Shown in pieces: positions 16,834 to 24,451 of a stretch of 64,000 bases of DNA. Position 1 is the stretch's first letter; every line of letters starts with the position of its first letter. A program made the translations under genes and the position numbers. Below the pieces are notes generated by a model, which ran no database searches, was not told the DNA's origin, and worked only from the letters and a program-made list of their open reading frames with translations. The DNA lies in the NCBI GenBank assembly GCA_036823195.1, contig DAISGI010000004.1, positions 38,339 to 102,338 of the forward strand, read 5' to 3'. This DNA is from UBA4874 sp002399435 (lineage in GTDB: Bacteria; Bacillota; Clostridia; Caldicoprobacterales; DTU083).

Positions 16834-17871
16834 ATGAATTCTCTGGAGAGAGTATCTTTAATTCTTCAACACAAAGAAGCAGACCATGTCCCGGTTTACC
16901 CTCTTATCAATAGTATATCCCGAATCTATACAGGTATCGACTATGCGAAATGGTCCCAGGATACAGATCTATGCGCTGAATCTATTATTAGAGCCACCGA
17001 TGACCTTGGAGTAGATGTTATATGCTCATTGGTAGACCTTTCTGTAGAAGCCGCCGACTTTGGCCAACCCGTAGAGTATCCTGAGAACGAAGCTGCCCGA
17101 CCAGTTCACGGCTCCAGAGTTATAAAATCCATCGAAGAATACAAAAATGTAGAGCCGATAAATCCAAGAAAAACTTCTAGGATGAGCGAACATATTCGTT
17201 TATGTGATTTGCTGATGAAGGCAAGGGGCAGGGAAAAGCCTGTGATCGCCTTTGTATTTGGCCCTTTAGGCATAGTTAGCATGATGAGGGGACAACAGGA
17301 AATGTTTATGGATATATTAGACGATCCTGATTCTGTACACATAGCATTGGAAGCAGTTACCCAAACCCTGATGGAATACTGCACAGCCCTAATGGAAACA
17401 GGAGTTCATGCGATAATGTTTGATACTCTATATGCATCCCAATCCATTATGAGCAAACAGATGTGGGACGCTCTGGAAGGTCCATATATGGAGCGGCTGG
17501 CAAATCACATCCATAATAATGGAACAATGGTGATGGTCCATAATTGCGGAACTGGAATTTATTTTGATGTACAAATGAAGAGAATGCGACCCCAAGCCAT
17601 CTCCTTCCTCCATGTACCCGATGACTGCACATCTTATGCGGATACAAAGGAGAAGTATGGGGATCAAACCACTCTTATAGGTTACATATCACCCAGTTTT
17701 GTCATGACTGCCAGTGATCATGAAGTGGAGGATGAATGTAAAAAAGAAATCGACACCATGAAAAAGGATGGCGGATTTATTCTGGCAACAGGATGTGAAT
17801 ATCCTGCAAACGCCAGTGCGGAGAACGCCAGGGTTATGATTAGAACAGCACAGACCTACGGAAGGTATTAA
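16834..17871 (+). CDS. MtaA/MtbA-like cobalamin methyltransferase (UroD fold)
   Basis: A 345-residue TIM-barrel protein of the uroporphyrinogen decarboxylase superfamily. The zinc site of MtaA-type methylcobamide methyltransferases is visible as His236-Asn-Cys238 (in MVHNCGTG) and Cys321 (in ATGCEYP), with the same order and nearly the same spacing as in MtaA. Such enzymes move methyl groups between a corrinoid protein and a thiol or another acceptor. TAGGAGG lies well placed before the ATG. It is alone on the plus strand, divergent from the lactonase genes and convergent with the two related genes downstream. In an organism without coenzyme M the acceptor might be a thiol or tetrahydrofolate; that is open. 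Confidence 0.8.
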   Translation: MNSLERVSLILQHKEADHVPVYPLINSISRIYTGIDYAKWSQDTDLCAESIIRATDDLGVDVICSLVDLSVEAADFGQPVEYPENEAARPVHGSRVIKSIEEYKNVEPINPRKTSRMSEHIRLCDLLMKARGREKPVIAFVFGPLGIVSMMRGQQEMFMDILDDPDSVHIALEAVTQTLMEYCTALMETGVHAIMFDTLYASQSIMSKQMWDALEGPYMERLANHIHNNGTMVMVHNCGTGIYFDVQMKRMRPQAISFLHVPDDCTSYADTKEKYGDQTTLIGYISPSFVMTASDHEVEDECKKEIDTMKKDGGFILATGCEYPANASAENARVMIRTAQTYGRY

Positions 17872-18256
17872 TTAACCTGTTCTGGTGTACTCTCATTGTA
17901 TTTAAGTTTAAATATGTATAGGTTTTTAAAATGTTCCATGATATTCCGGAAGAAACGGCAGTGATACCTGTAGCAAGACTAAAAAAGCGCAAAATCGGTC
18001 TCACAGACAGCGAAGAAAAACTTTGAAATCATTACTTCGCAAGAAGGAAACTTCCATGACAATCGTAGCATATACCAGACGCTTCCAGATCTTGATGAGG
18101 CAGTTGTGTGCATGGACAAAAGCCTTATCAACTTTTAGGGAAAATCGGGAACCATTGCTTATTTCACAGGATTGTGGATTAATTGCATTGAACTATTTGA
18201 TACCGATTGGCACGCCAAGTGGTGTGAGGGAGGGAATAAACTCCCTCAGAACTTTG
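17872..18256 (+). other. Non-coding stretch with possible gene remnant
   Basis: No intact gene. One frame reads SQEGNFHDNRSIYQTL and, after an internal stop, GLWINCIELFDTDWHAKW, which has coding-like composition, and a different frame upstream reads EETAVIPVARLKKRKIGLTD. This looks like a decayed coding sequence broken by frameshifts, but I do not recognise the family. Confidence 0.3.
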
Positions 18257-19258
18257 CTAATTTCCTACTGCCTTGTAGGAATATTCCCTGAACAGCTCCA
18301 TATAAATCCGATAATTCGCCAGAGATACTCCCGGAGGGGTTTGGTGATCCACAGAAGGAATATAGCCGCCGGACTTCATAACAGGCAGTAGCCTTTCAAA
18401 TTCAGCCCTCATTTCGTCCTTCCCTTTGGACATAACCATCTTATCATAGCCGCCCATCATAAGGAAATCAGGGTAATTCTTTCGGATTTGCTCAAGATCT
18501 ACACCTGCCTGTCGCTCCAAAGGATAGACGCCTTCGATTCCGGCTTCCTGCAGCCATGGAATCATGTCTGTTACATCGCCATCCGAATCCACAAAGACTT
18601 TGCTTCCCTGCTTTTTTATCGCAGGGATCACATACTGGTAATAGGGAAGCAGGAACTCCCGGTATAATTCGTGAGAAAGCATGGGGCCATGATTGTAGGA
18701 CATGTCTTCTGCAAATCCCACCATATCCGGAACCAGAATACCGCATAATTCCTTTACCGCCCGAAGATTGAATTCTGCGAGATCCTCATTGATCCGATGC
18801 ATCAGGCCAGGGTGGTCGTAAAAAGCATAAAAATGGTTCTCTATCCCCAGCAGGTTTCTGGGAAACCAAAAGAATCCGTCCAGCCAAAGGCGGAGGATCA
18901 CTTCTCCCCTCTCATGTTTTTCCTTAAGCTCCATGGCGCTTTTTACCATATGATCCACACATTCATCGGTATACAGGTACGGCCGGATCTTATCATAAGA
19001 CTGCTCATCTGTAATGATGGGAGCACCATGACCAGCAGGGGAAGGACATTGCGCTGATCTCGGATTGGCGGAGATCAGCATCATCACATCCAGATCAAAA
19101 TATTTCTGAGATTCTTCCAGCGTCATGCCCCCAGGCAACCCCTCGCCCATCCATCGGTCTGTGGTTTTATCCCACCATGCGGCCCACTCTACCATGGGCA
19201 ACCGGTCATCCGGCTTTTCAAAGTTCAATACGCTCCGGAATCGGTCTCTTGATGTCAT
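18257..19258 (-). CDS. Uroporphyrinogen decarboxylase-family protein, putative methyltransferase (1)
   Basis: A 333-residue UroD-fold TIM-barrel protein. The start at 19258 has AGAGAAGG upstream, and the protein begins TSRDRFRSVLNFEKPDDRLP, the usual UroD-family opening. It lacks the His-x-Cys zinc pair of the MtaA-like protein nearby, and it lacks the arginine-rich N-terminus of true haem-pathway UroD. Instead it has VFVDSDGDVTDMIPWL and GGYIPSVDHQTPPGVS, shared with its neighbour. Such proteins often serve as the substrate-specific methyltransferase in corrinoid demethylation systems. That role is inferred from the cluster. The paralogous gene lies 60 bases upstream in the same direction. 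Confidence 0.75.
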   Translation of the reverse strand: MTSRDRFRSVLNFEKPDDRLPMVEWAAWWDKTTDRWMGEGLPGGMTLEESQKYFDLDVMMLISANPRSAQCPSPAGHGAPIITDEQSYDKIRPYLYTDECVDHMVKSAMELKEKHERGEVILRLWLDGFFWFPRNLLGIENHFYAFYDHPGLMHRINEDLAEFNLRAVKELCGILVPDMVGFAEDMSYNHGPMLSHELYREFLLPYYQYVIPAIKKQGSKVFVDSDGDVTDMIPWLQEAGIEGVYPLERQAGVDLEQIRKNYPDFLMMGGYDKMVMSKGKDEMRAEFERLLPVMKSGGYIPSVDHQTPPGVSLANYRIYMELFREYSYKAVGN

Positions 19259-19317
19259 ATAATTCAACCTTCTCTCTACAGGAGATGTATGGGGGTTCAC
19301 CACTGACTTCGGAAAAA

Positions 19318-20439
19318 TTAAGCTAACCCAAACATCTTCTCTTTTAGATCCAAATAATATAGATAATCCTCAGGCTTTACATTGGGAGGACAACGGTGAT
19401 CACAGAAAGGGATATAGCCTCCCCGCTCCACTAAGGGTACGAGGGTTTCCATATAGGCTTTGATAGCCTCAGGGCCTTTGCCTAGCTGTATTTTGTCCAC
19501 ACCACCCATTATCCGCAGGTCTTTTCCATATTCGTTCAGCAGTTCTGCCGGATGAGAACAACCGTTTACTTCAAAGGGAAACAGACAGTTGATACCGCCT
19601 TCCATTAAATAAGGCAAAATTGGTCTAACATCACCATCACAGTCGGTATACCATAGATCAATTCCAGCCTCATCCAGTTTCTTTCGTATCCGTTTATATC
19701 TTGGCATTACTACATTTTTAAAGAAATCCACGGTTACAATGGGCCCATTTTTAAAGCAGATATCCTCCCACCCCGATGCAAAATCAAAATCAATATAGGG
19801 AAGGACTTGATCCAGGAAATCCTCTACCAGCAGACAGCAAGTTTCAACCATATCCTCCACCATATCCGGATAATCAAAACAGGCATAGGCCAACCCTTCA
19901 AAGGTGAGCATATCCCGAATCTTACCGATCATGGAACCACAATCCACTCCCAGGGGATAGTCCCGATCAGCGGGATGGGCTTTTTTAATAGCTTCTATAT
20001 CCACCTTCCTGGATGGATGGTCTCTGTTAAAACGTTCCTCTTTACATTTCTTCCAATCTTCTGGGGTCACAATGGTAGCTTTTATATAATGAGGAATGGT
20101 ATCGTGACCATTTTTGGGAACCTCTGCCAATAGCCCATCCCCATTGATCATGATATATGTAGTTTCCGTTTCATCCACTATTTTAGATTCAAAAGGAGGG
20201 GACATCCAAACCCTTCCCCCAACTACCGATATTCTATCAAAATTAAAGAAGGTATCGGCCTCATGGTTATTGGTAATACTATTTTCTGCAAACAAAGGCC
20301 ATTCTTTGAAATTCTCATCCCAGTAACCAAACTCCATGTTGAAGCAACGATCTACTGGTTTATAGTGCATTTGATTGTGAAAGCGTTCCCTGTCGGTCAT
20401 AGTACCCTTCCACTTAGGTCTGCAAGGCATAATATCCAT
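19318..20439 (-). CDS. Uroporphyrinogen decarboxylase-family protein, putative methyltransferase (2)
   Basis: A 373-residue paralogue of the downstream gene. It shares the D-x-D-G-D segment (WYTDCDGDVRPILPYL), IMGGVDKIQLGKG, and GGYIPFCDHRCPPNVKPEDY near the C-terminus. It has additional Cys residues at these sites compared with its neighbour, so the two probably act on different substrates or bind metal differently. AAAGGGG precedes the ATG. It is first in a two-gene unit that diverges from the AraC-type regulator gene at 20622. A corrinoid-dependent methyltransferase role is inferred from context; haem synthesis is unlikely given the missing UroD signature. Confidence 0.75.
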   Translation of the reverse strand: MDIMPCRPKWKGTMTDRERFHNQMHYKPVDRCFNMEFGYWDENFKEWPLFAENSITNNHEADTFFNFDRISVVGGRVWMSPPFESKIVDETETTYIMINGDGLLAEVPKNGHDTIPHYIKATIVTPEDWKKCKEERFNRDHPSRKVDIEAIKKAHPADRDYPLGVDCGSMIGKIRDMLTFEGLAYACFDYPDMVEDMVETCCLLVEDFLDQVLPYIDFDFASGWEDICFKNGPIVTVDFFKNVVMPRYKRIRKKLDEAGIDLWYTDCDGDVRPILPYLMEGGINCLFPFEVNGCSHPAELLNEYGKDLRIMGGVDKIQLGKGPEAIKAYMETLVPLVERGGYIPFCDHRCPPNVKPEDYLYYLDLKEKMFGLA

Positions 20440-20540
20440 TTAGAAACCCCTTTTCGTTTAGATGATTTTTTGTAGAAGGTACAAAGGCTATCAAGCGATC
20501 TTTTTAAATATTTATCCTTTTGATGCCCGGATCATTATGC

Positions 20541-20599
20541 TATAATTGTATCATAAAAAATAGAGATGTCACTGTACTATATTGATAAAATATAGTACA
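20541..20599 (+). promoter_or_regulatory. 11-bp inverted repeat and promoter elements before the AraC-type gene
   Basis: TGTACTATATT (20573-20583) and AATATAGTACA (20589-20599) are perfect inverted arms around a 5-base centre, ending 22 bases before the regulator's start codon. TATAATTG at 20541 may be its -10 element. The palindrome could be an operator for autoregulation or a short mRNA hairpin. Confidence 0.55.
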
Positions 20600-20621
20600 A
20601 TGTTGCTATGGGGAGATAAGG

Positions 20622-21476
20622 ATGTTGCAGTCAGTATTAAGTATAAGAAAAGATTCCTGGAGCATTGACTATACACCTGGCATCATGGCTAGATCCATGT
20701 TTTTCTATGTACAATCAACCGGACACTTTAACTGTAAGCCTGAATATATGACAGACAGGCAAGATTATAATACCATGTTACTTATCTACACATTAAATGG
20801 CAAAGGTTATCTAAGGTATAGAGATCAGACTTATATTTTAAATCCCGGTCAGGGATTCCTGATCGACTGTATGGATCATCAGTATTATAGCCCATACAAA
20901 AATGGGGATTGGGATTTTAAGTGGCTTCATTTCAATGGATGTGAGAGCAGAAGCTATTTTGAGAGAATTTATGAGAACCATGGCCCTGTATTTGAGTTAG
21001 ATTCCAATAGTATTATCCCGGGGCATATGGAAGAGATCACCAGGATGATAAAGGAAAGGGATTACAGGATCGATGCAATTAGCTCTTCAAGAATAGTAGA
21101 TATGCTAACCGAGCTTCTCCTGGATCATTATAAAAGTGGGCAAAGTACCTCAGATGCCCCCGATTTTATTAGGCAGGCCATTATAAGAATGGAAGATGAA
21201 TTCAGCTTAACCATAAACTTAGATACATTGGCAAGTCAGGTAGGGGTCAGTAAATATCATCTTTCTCGGGTTTTTAAGAAGTATACCGGATATAGTCCCT
21301 ATGAATATGTCTTAAATTATAGGTTAAGCCAATCCAAAAGCCTTCTAAAATCCACTGACTTACCAGTATACACAATCGCAGATAAGGTGGGATTTGATAG
21401 CAGCAGTCATTTTATTAAACTGTTTCGAAAGCATGAGGGAATCACACCCTTAAAGTTTAGGGAATATTGGAGGTAA
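20622..21476 (+). CDS. AraC-family transcriptional regulator with cupin sensor
   Basis: A 284-residue regulator. The N-terminal half is a cupin-like ligand domain (YLRYRDQTYILNPGQGFLI is the sheet with the Pro-Gly turn). The C-terminal 100 residues form the AraC DNA-binding pair, with LDTLASQVGVSKYHLSRVFK as the first helix-turn-helix and IADKVGFDSSSHFIKLFRKH as the second. GGGGAG precedes the ATG. It is divergent from the two UroD-family genes and is likely their activator, responding to the substrate or a sugar. An operator-like palindrome lies just upstream. Confidence 0.9.
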   Translation: MLQSVLSIRKDSWSIDYTPGIMARSMFFYVQSTGHFNCKPEYMTDRQDYNTMLLIYTLNGKGYLRYRDQTYILNPGQGFLIDCMDHQYYSPYKNGDWDFKWLHFNGCESRSYFERIYENHGPVFELDSNSIIPGHMEEITRMIKERDYRIDAISSSRIVDMLTELLLDHYKSGQSTSDAPDFIRQAIIRMEDEFSLTINLDTLASQVGVSKYHLSRVFKKYTGYSPYEYVLNYRLSQSKSLLKSTDLPVYTIADKVGFDSSSHFIKLFRKHEGITPLKFREYWR

Positions 21477-21521
21477 AATAGCCATTCCCTATGCCACTCA
21501 TGGTAAAGATTAAGGGATCGT

Positions 21522-22214
21522 TTATCTTTTTTTCAAACTATATTTCTCCTCATACAGATGCTCCTTATACTCAGCTCTGCGATTGGGACAGTTCTTTCCA
21601 GGACATAACTGACAGTTCTCAAAATCGGATTCTGTTTGAAACAGGATACCCGACGCAGACTTCATTGGAATCATCAGACAACTGTCGGTGAGCTCAACTC
21701 CTATCGCATTCTGAACATCCCCCAATATACGGAAAAGTTCCTTCTGCTGCCCGATAGGCCAATCTTCCAGAGATCCTGGGTTCATTGACCTGGACTTACC
21801 GATATGATAATTCTCCTCAATATGTCTGCGGATCTGATTCCTTGCCGTTTCAAGTGCCATTTCCATTATGGTACCGGCCCAATATTTATCCAAAATATCG
21901 TCCATTCCTTCTGCCCATTCATGAAGTTCCCTGCCGCAAGTGGCCACATGGGGAAATACCCTATCGATCTTGTCGAAATTGACCCGCATAACGCGGCTTG
22001 TCAGCTTCACTCCGTCTACAACAACATAATCATTTTCCTTGCCGTCAATGTAAGACAGGGTATAGAGCGCTCTGGGCTTTCCTATGGCTTCTGCTTTATT
22101 GATCAGCGCCAGTACCCGCTCCCCGTCTTCCCCTGCGGGATCGATGTGTATTTTTTGAAAAAGACGGTTTTTATCTATCTTGAATTCGATATCGTCCAAT
22201 ATTGTGTGAGCCAT
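21522..22214 (-). CDS. Stand-alone MetH-type SAM reactivation-domain protein
   Basis: A 230-residue protein related to the C-terminal activation domain of B12-dependent methionine synthase, which binds S-adenosylmethionine and remethylates oxidised cob(II)alamin. It contains the segments FPHVATCGRELHEWAEG and SRSMNPGSLEDWPIGQQKEL, the latter matching the R-x-S-x-x-P-G-x-x-W-P-x-x-Q pattern of the domain. The C-terminus carries a Cys group, ENCQLCPGKNCPNRRAEY, absent from MetH and possibly an Fe-S or metal site. GGGAGG lies six bases before the ATG. It is the last gene of the PocR regulator and corrinoid protein operon, so it probably services that corrinoid protein. Confidence 0.85.
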   Translation of the reverse strand: MAHTILDDIEFKIDKNRLFQKIHIDPAGEDGERVLALINKAEAIGKPRALYTLSYIDGKENDYVVVDGVKLTSRVMRVNFDKIDRVFPHVATCGRELHEWAEGMDDILDKYWAGTIMEMALETARNQIRRHIEENYHIGKSRSMNPGSLEDWPIGQQKELFRILGDVQNAIGVELTDSCLMIPMKSASGILFQTESDFENCQLCPGKNCPNRRAEYKEHLYEEKYSLKKR

Positions 22215-22321
22215 AATCTTCCTCCCATCCAATGATCCGCCACAGCTACAAAGCGAAAAAATGGTACGAAGTATGCTCTTCCCGTACCATTTTTCCACAA
22301 AACGTTATAAAACTTGATTCA

Positions 22322-22960
22322 TTAAGCACTGGCACAAACCCTTGCTGCCTCTTCCGCTGCTGATGCTGCATCGGGCGTGTAGATATCAGCGCCTATGCTC
22401 TTACAGAAATTATCGGTTACAGGTGCACCACCCACCATAATGGTAACCTGATCCCTTATTCCCGACTCCTTTGCTGTCTCAACTACATTCTTCATTTCAG
22501 TCATAGTAGTGGTAAGCAGTGCAGAGCAAGCGATGATCTGTGCATTGTTCTCCTTAGCTGCCTCAACAAACTTCTCAGGGGATACATCAATGCCCAAATC
22601 GATTACTTCCAAACCTCTCCCTTCCATCATCATCCTTACCAGGTTTTTACCTATATCATGAAGATCTCCCTTTACGGTGCCAAGTACTACCTTACCTTTC
22701 GACTCAACACCGGTCTGAGTAAGAATGGGCTTTAAAACTTCCATTCCGGCATACATAGCCCTGGCAGCGATAAGCACTTCGGGTACGTAAACCTCATTGT
22801 TTTTAAACTTCTCACCTATTATACCCATGCCGTCCAGAAGTCCATGATCTAGAATGCTTTTAGGATCCATCCCCTCATCTATGGCTTTTTGAACCAATTC
22901 TTTAACATTCTTTGCTCTTCCCTGTTGTAGGAATCCAGAAATCTCACTTAATAAATCCAT
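22322..22960 (-). CDS. Methyltransferase corrinoid protein (MtaC/MtbC-like)
   Basis: A 212-residue cobalamin-binding protein. Residues 1-85 are the four-helix cap domain and residues 90-210 a Rossmann B12 domain. The cobalt-ligating motif is Asp99-Leu-His101-Asp-Ile-Gly104 (in GTVKGDLHDIGKNLV), followed by the S-x-L segment ACSALLTTT and the VGGAPVT loop. It carries methyl groups between a substrate-specific methyltransferase and an acceptor methyltransferase. The stop of the PocR regulator gene and this start overlap (TAATG), a sign of translational coupling. Downstream is the reactivation-domain gene. Confidence 0.93.
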   Translation of the reverse strand: MDLLSEISGFLQQGRAKNVKELVQKAIDEGMDPKSILDHGLLDGMGIIGEKFKNNEVYVPEVLIAARAMYAGMEVLKPILTQTGVESKGKVVLGTVKGDLHDIGKNLVRMMMEGRGLEVIDLGIDVSPEKFVEAAKENNAQIIACSALLTTTMTEMKNVVETAKESGIRDQVTIMVGGAPVTDNFCKSIGADIYTPDAASAAEEAARVCASA

Positions 22961-24294
22961 TATTCCGCCTCCTGAAAGTTATACTTCCCCCTGGTGTACC
23001 TGAATTTACCAGGGGTAACACCCACAATCTTTTTAAATACCTTGGAAAAATAGCTTTGATCTTCATAACCTACCATATTAGAGACATCCACAAGATTTAT
23101 GTTATCGTTTCGTAATAATTGTTTACTTCGCTCCACTCTAATGTGGTTTACATAAGTATTAAAATTACACTTCATATCGTCCTTAAATATCTTGCTAAAG
23201 TAGGATGGGCTCAAATATACATGCGAAGCTACCTCCTCCAGTGTAATTTTTTTCATGTAATTCTGTTTGATATAACCAACTGCTTTATATATCACATCCA
23301 CATGTTTGATGTCCTTTAAATTAAATACGCAGTCTGTAAACCTGATCATTATCTTGGATAGCCAGTAAGTCAGCTCTTCTACAGTATTAAAGTTGTGGAT
23401 GGTATTTAAATATTTATAGTTCAGCCCAAATATCTGTTCCACATCGGCACCCCCTTCCAGAGCTGCACGGGAAAGAAGAACGATGAGCTCCAAAATCCTT
23501 GCTCTTATGGTCTCAAAGTCCCCGCCACTGGAAAAGAAAATATGTCCCAGCACTTCGTTGAGAATGGTTTGAGAACCCTTTTTATCCCCCTTTGCAATGC
23601 AGGATAGCAGTTCCTTTTCCTTCTCAAAGGGGTAAGAGGAAATACCGGACTGTTTTTCATCCATGGCCTTTATCTTATGAATGTACCCAGATATATCGGA
23701 TTGATTATGGTAGAATTCCGTCCTATCCAAATATTGTAAATACTCTGCATCCGATATATGCGATAGTTGGGAAGCTACCATAAATAAAAGCTCTGACAGG
23801 CTGGTAACCTTATCGGGTGGAATTACTGGAATAGACTTTAAATTTTCCATTAACTGATCCAGATGTTCCTCTTTGATATGATTTTTTAACAGGAGATCAT
23901 CCAATAGAAAATCATCAGCTTCCACCATTAAACCAGGTCCGCATAATAGATATCCTCTGACCATTCCCTCCAAAGTTATAGGCGAAGCCCAATGTACCAG
24001 ACCAAACGGACAGAAAAAAATATATTTTCCTTCAAATCTCTCCGATTGATAGCCGCCGTATAGATGAACTTTTTCGCAGTAATCTCCTTCACAGTCCAAA
24101 AGTTCCCGAACCTGCCTGCAAAACTTACAACCAGTTCCTGAATCTCCGATGCTATAGACAAGGGCGCCTCTGCTATCGATGATACTTGTTCCTACTCCGG
24201 CAACTCTTCCATAGTGTTCTATCGCTTTAGCTGCCTTTTCTATATCAAAACCCATGTCATTCCCTACTTTTACTGCTTCATTCCAATAAGTCAT
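22960..24294 (-). CDS. PocR-domain AraC-type regulator
   Basis: A 444-residue regulator. Residues 15-165 are a PocR-type ligand-binding domain (YGRVAGVGTSIIDSRGALVY, then a Cys group CKFC, DCEGDYC and the segment IFFCPFGLVHWASPI). The C-terminus is an AraC pair of helix-turn-helix motifs (ITLEEVASHVYLSPSYFSKI and VDVSNMVGYEDQSYFSKVFK). PocR domains sense small hydroxy compounds such as 1,2-propanediol or related ligands. AGGAAG precedes the ATG by nine bases. It is the promoter-proximal gene of the corrinoid protein operon, which it probably controls. The conserved cysteines might respond to redox or bind a metal; this is inferred. Confidence 0.9.
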   Translation of the reverse strand: MTYWNEAVKVGNDMGFDIEKAAKAIEHYGRVAGVGTSIIDSRGALVYSIGDSGTGCKFCRQVRELLDCEGDYCEKVHLYGGYQSERFEGKYIFFCPFGLVHWASPITLEGMVRGYLLCGPGLMVEADDFLLDDLLLKNHIKEEHLDQLMENLKSIPVIPPDKVTSLSELLFMVASQLSHISDAEYLQYLDRTEFYHNQSDISGYIHKIKAMDEKQSGISSYPFEKEKELLSCIAKGDKKGSQTILNEVLGHIFFSSGGDFETIRARILELIVLLSRAALEGGADVEQIFGLNYKYLNTIHNFNTVEELTYWLSKIMIRFTDCVFNLKDIKHVDVIYKAVGYIKQNYMKKITLEEVASHVYLSPSYFSKIFKDDMKCNFNTYVNHIRVERSKQLLRNDNINLVDVSNMVGYEDQSYFSKVFKKIVGVTPGKFRYTRGKYNFQEAE

Positions 24295-24334
24295 GATATC
24301 ACGCTTCCTGCAATTTGATTCAGTCTACTAATCT

Positions 24335-24363
24335 ATTATATTAAGAAGAAACGTATAAGTAAA
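24335..24363 (-). promoter_or_regulatory. Promoter of the PocR/corrinoid operon
   Basis: On the minus strand TTTACT (24358-24363), a 17-base spacer and TATAAT (24335-24340) are found 40 bases before the regulator's start. The -35 box is imperfect, fitting an activated promoter. Confidence 0.5.
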
Positions 24364-24451
24364 TAGACAACAGGTATTACTCTTTTATGATACCATGCTA
24401 TCCCTTTCCGGTATTGAAAAATCTTAATATTATTTGTACTTTATAGCTCTT

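Noticed and set aside
18257..20439. Haem-pathway uroporphyrinogen decarboxylase (HemE)
   Set aside because: Both proteins lack the Arg-rich N-terminal signature and other active-site segments of HemE, no other haem genes are nearby, and the neighbours are corrinoid methyl-transfer genes.
24311..24451. Separate promoter for the RACo gene
   Set aside because: This segment is downstream of the RACo gene on the minus strand. It contains the PocR operon promoter only. The RACo gene is 53 bases after the HyuA-type gene and probably co-transcribed.
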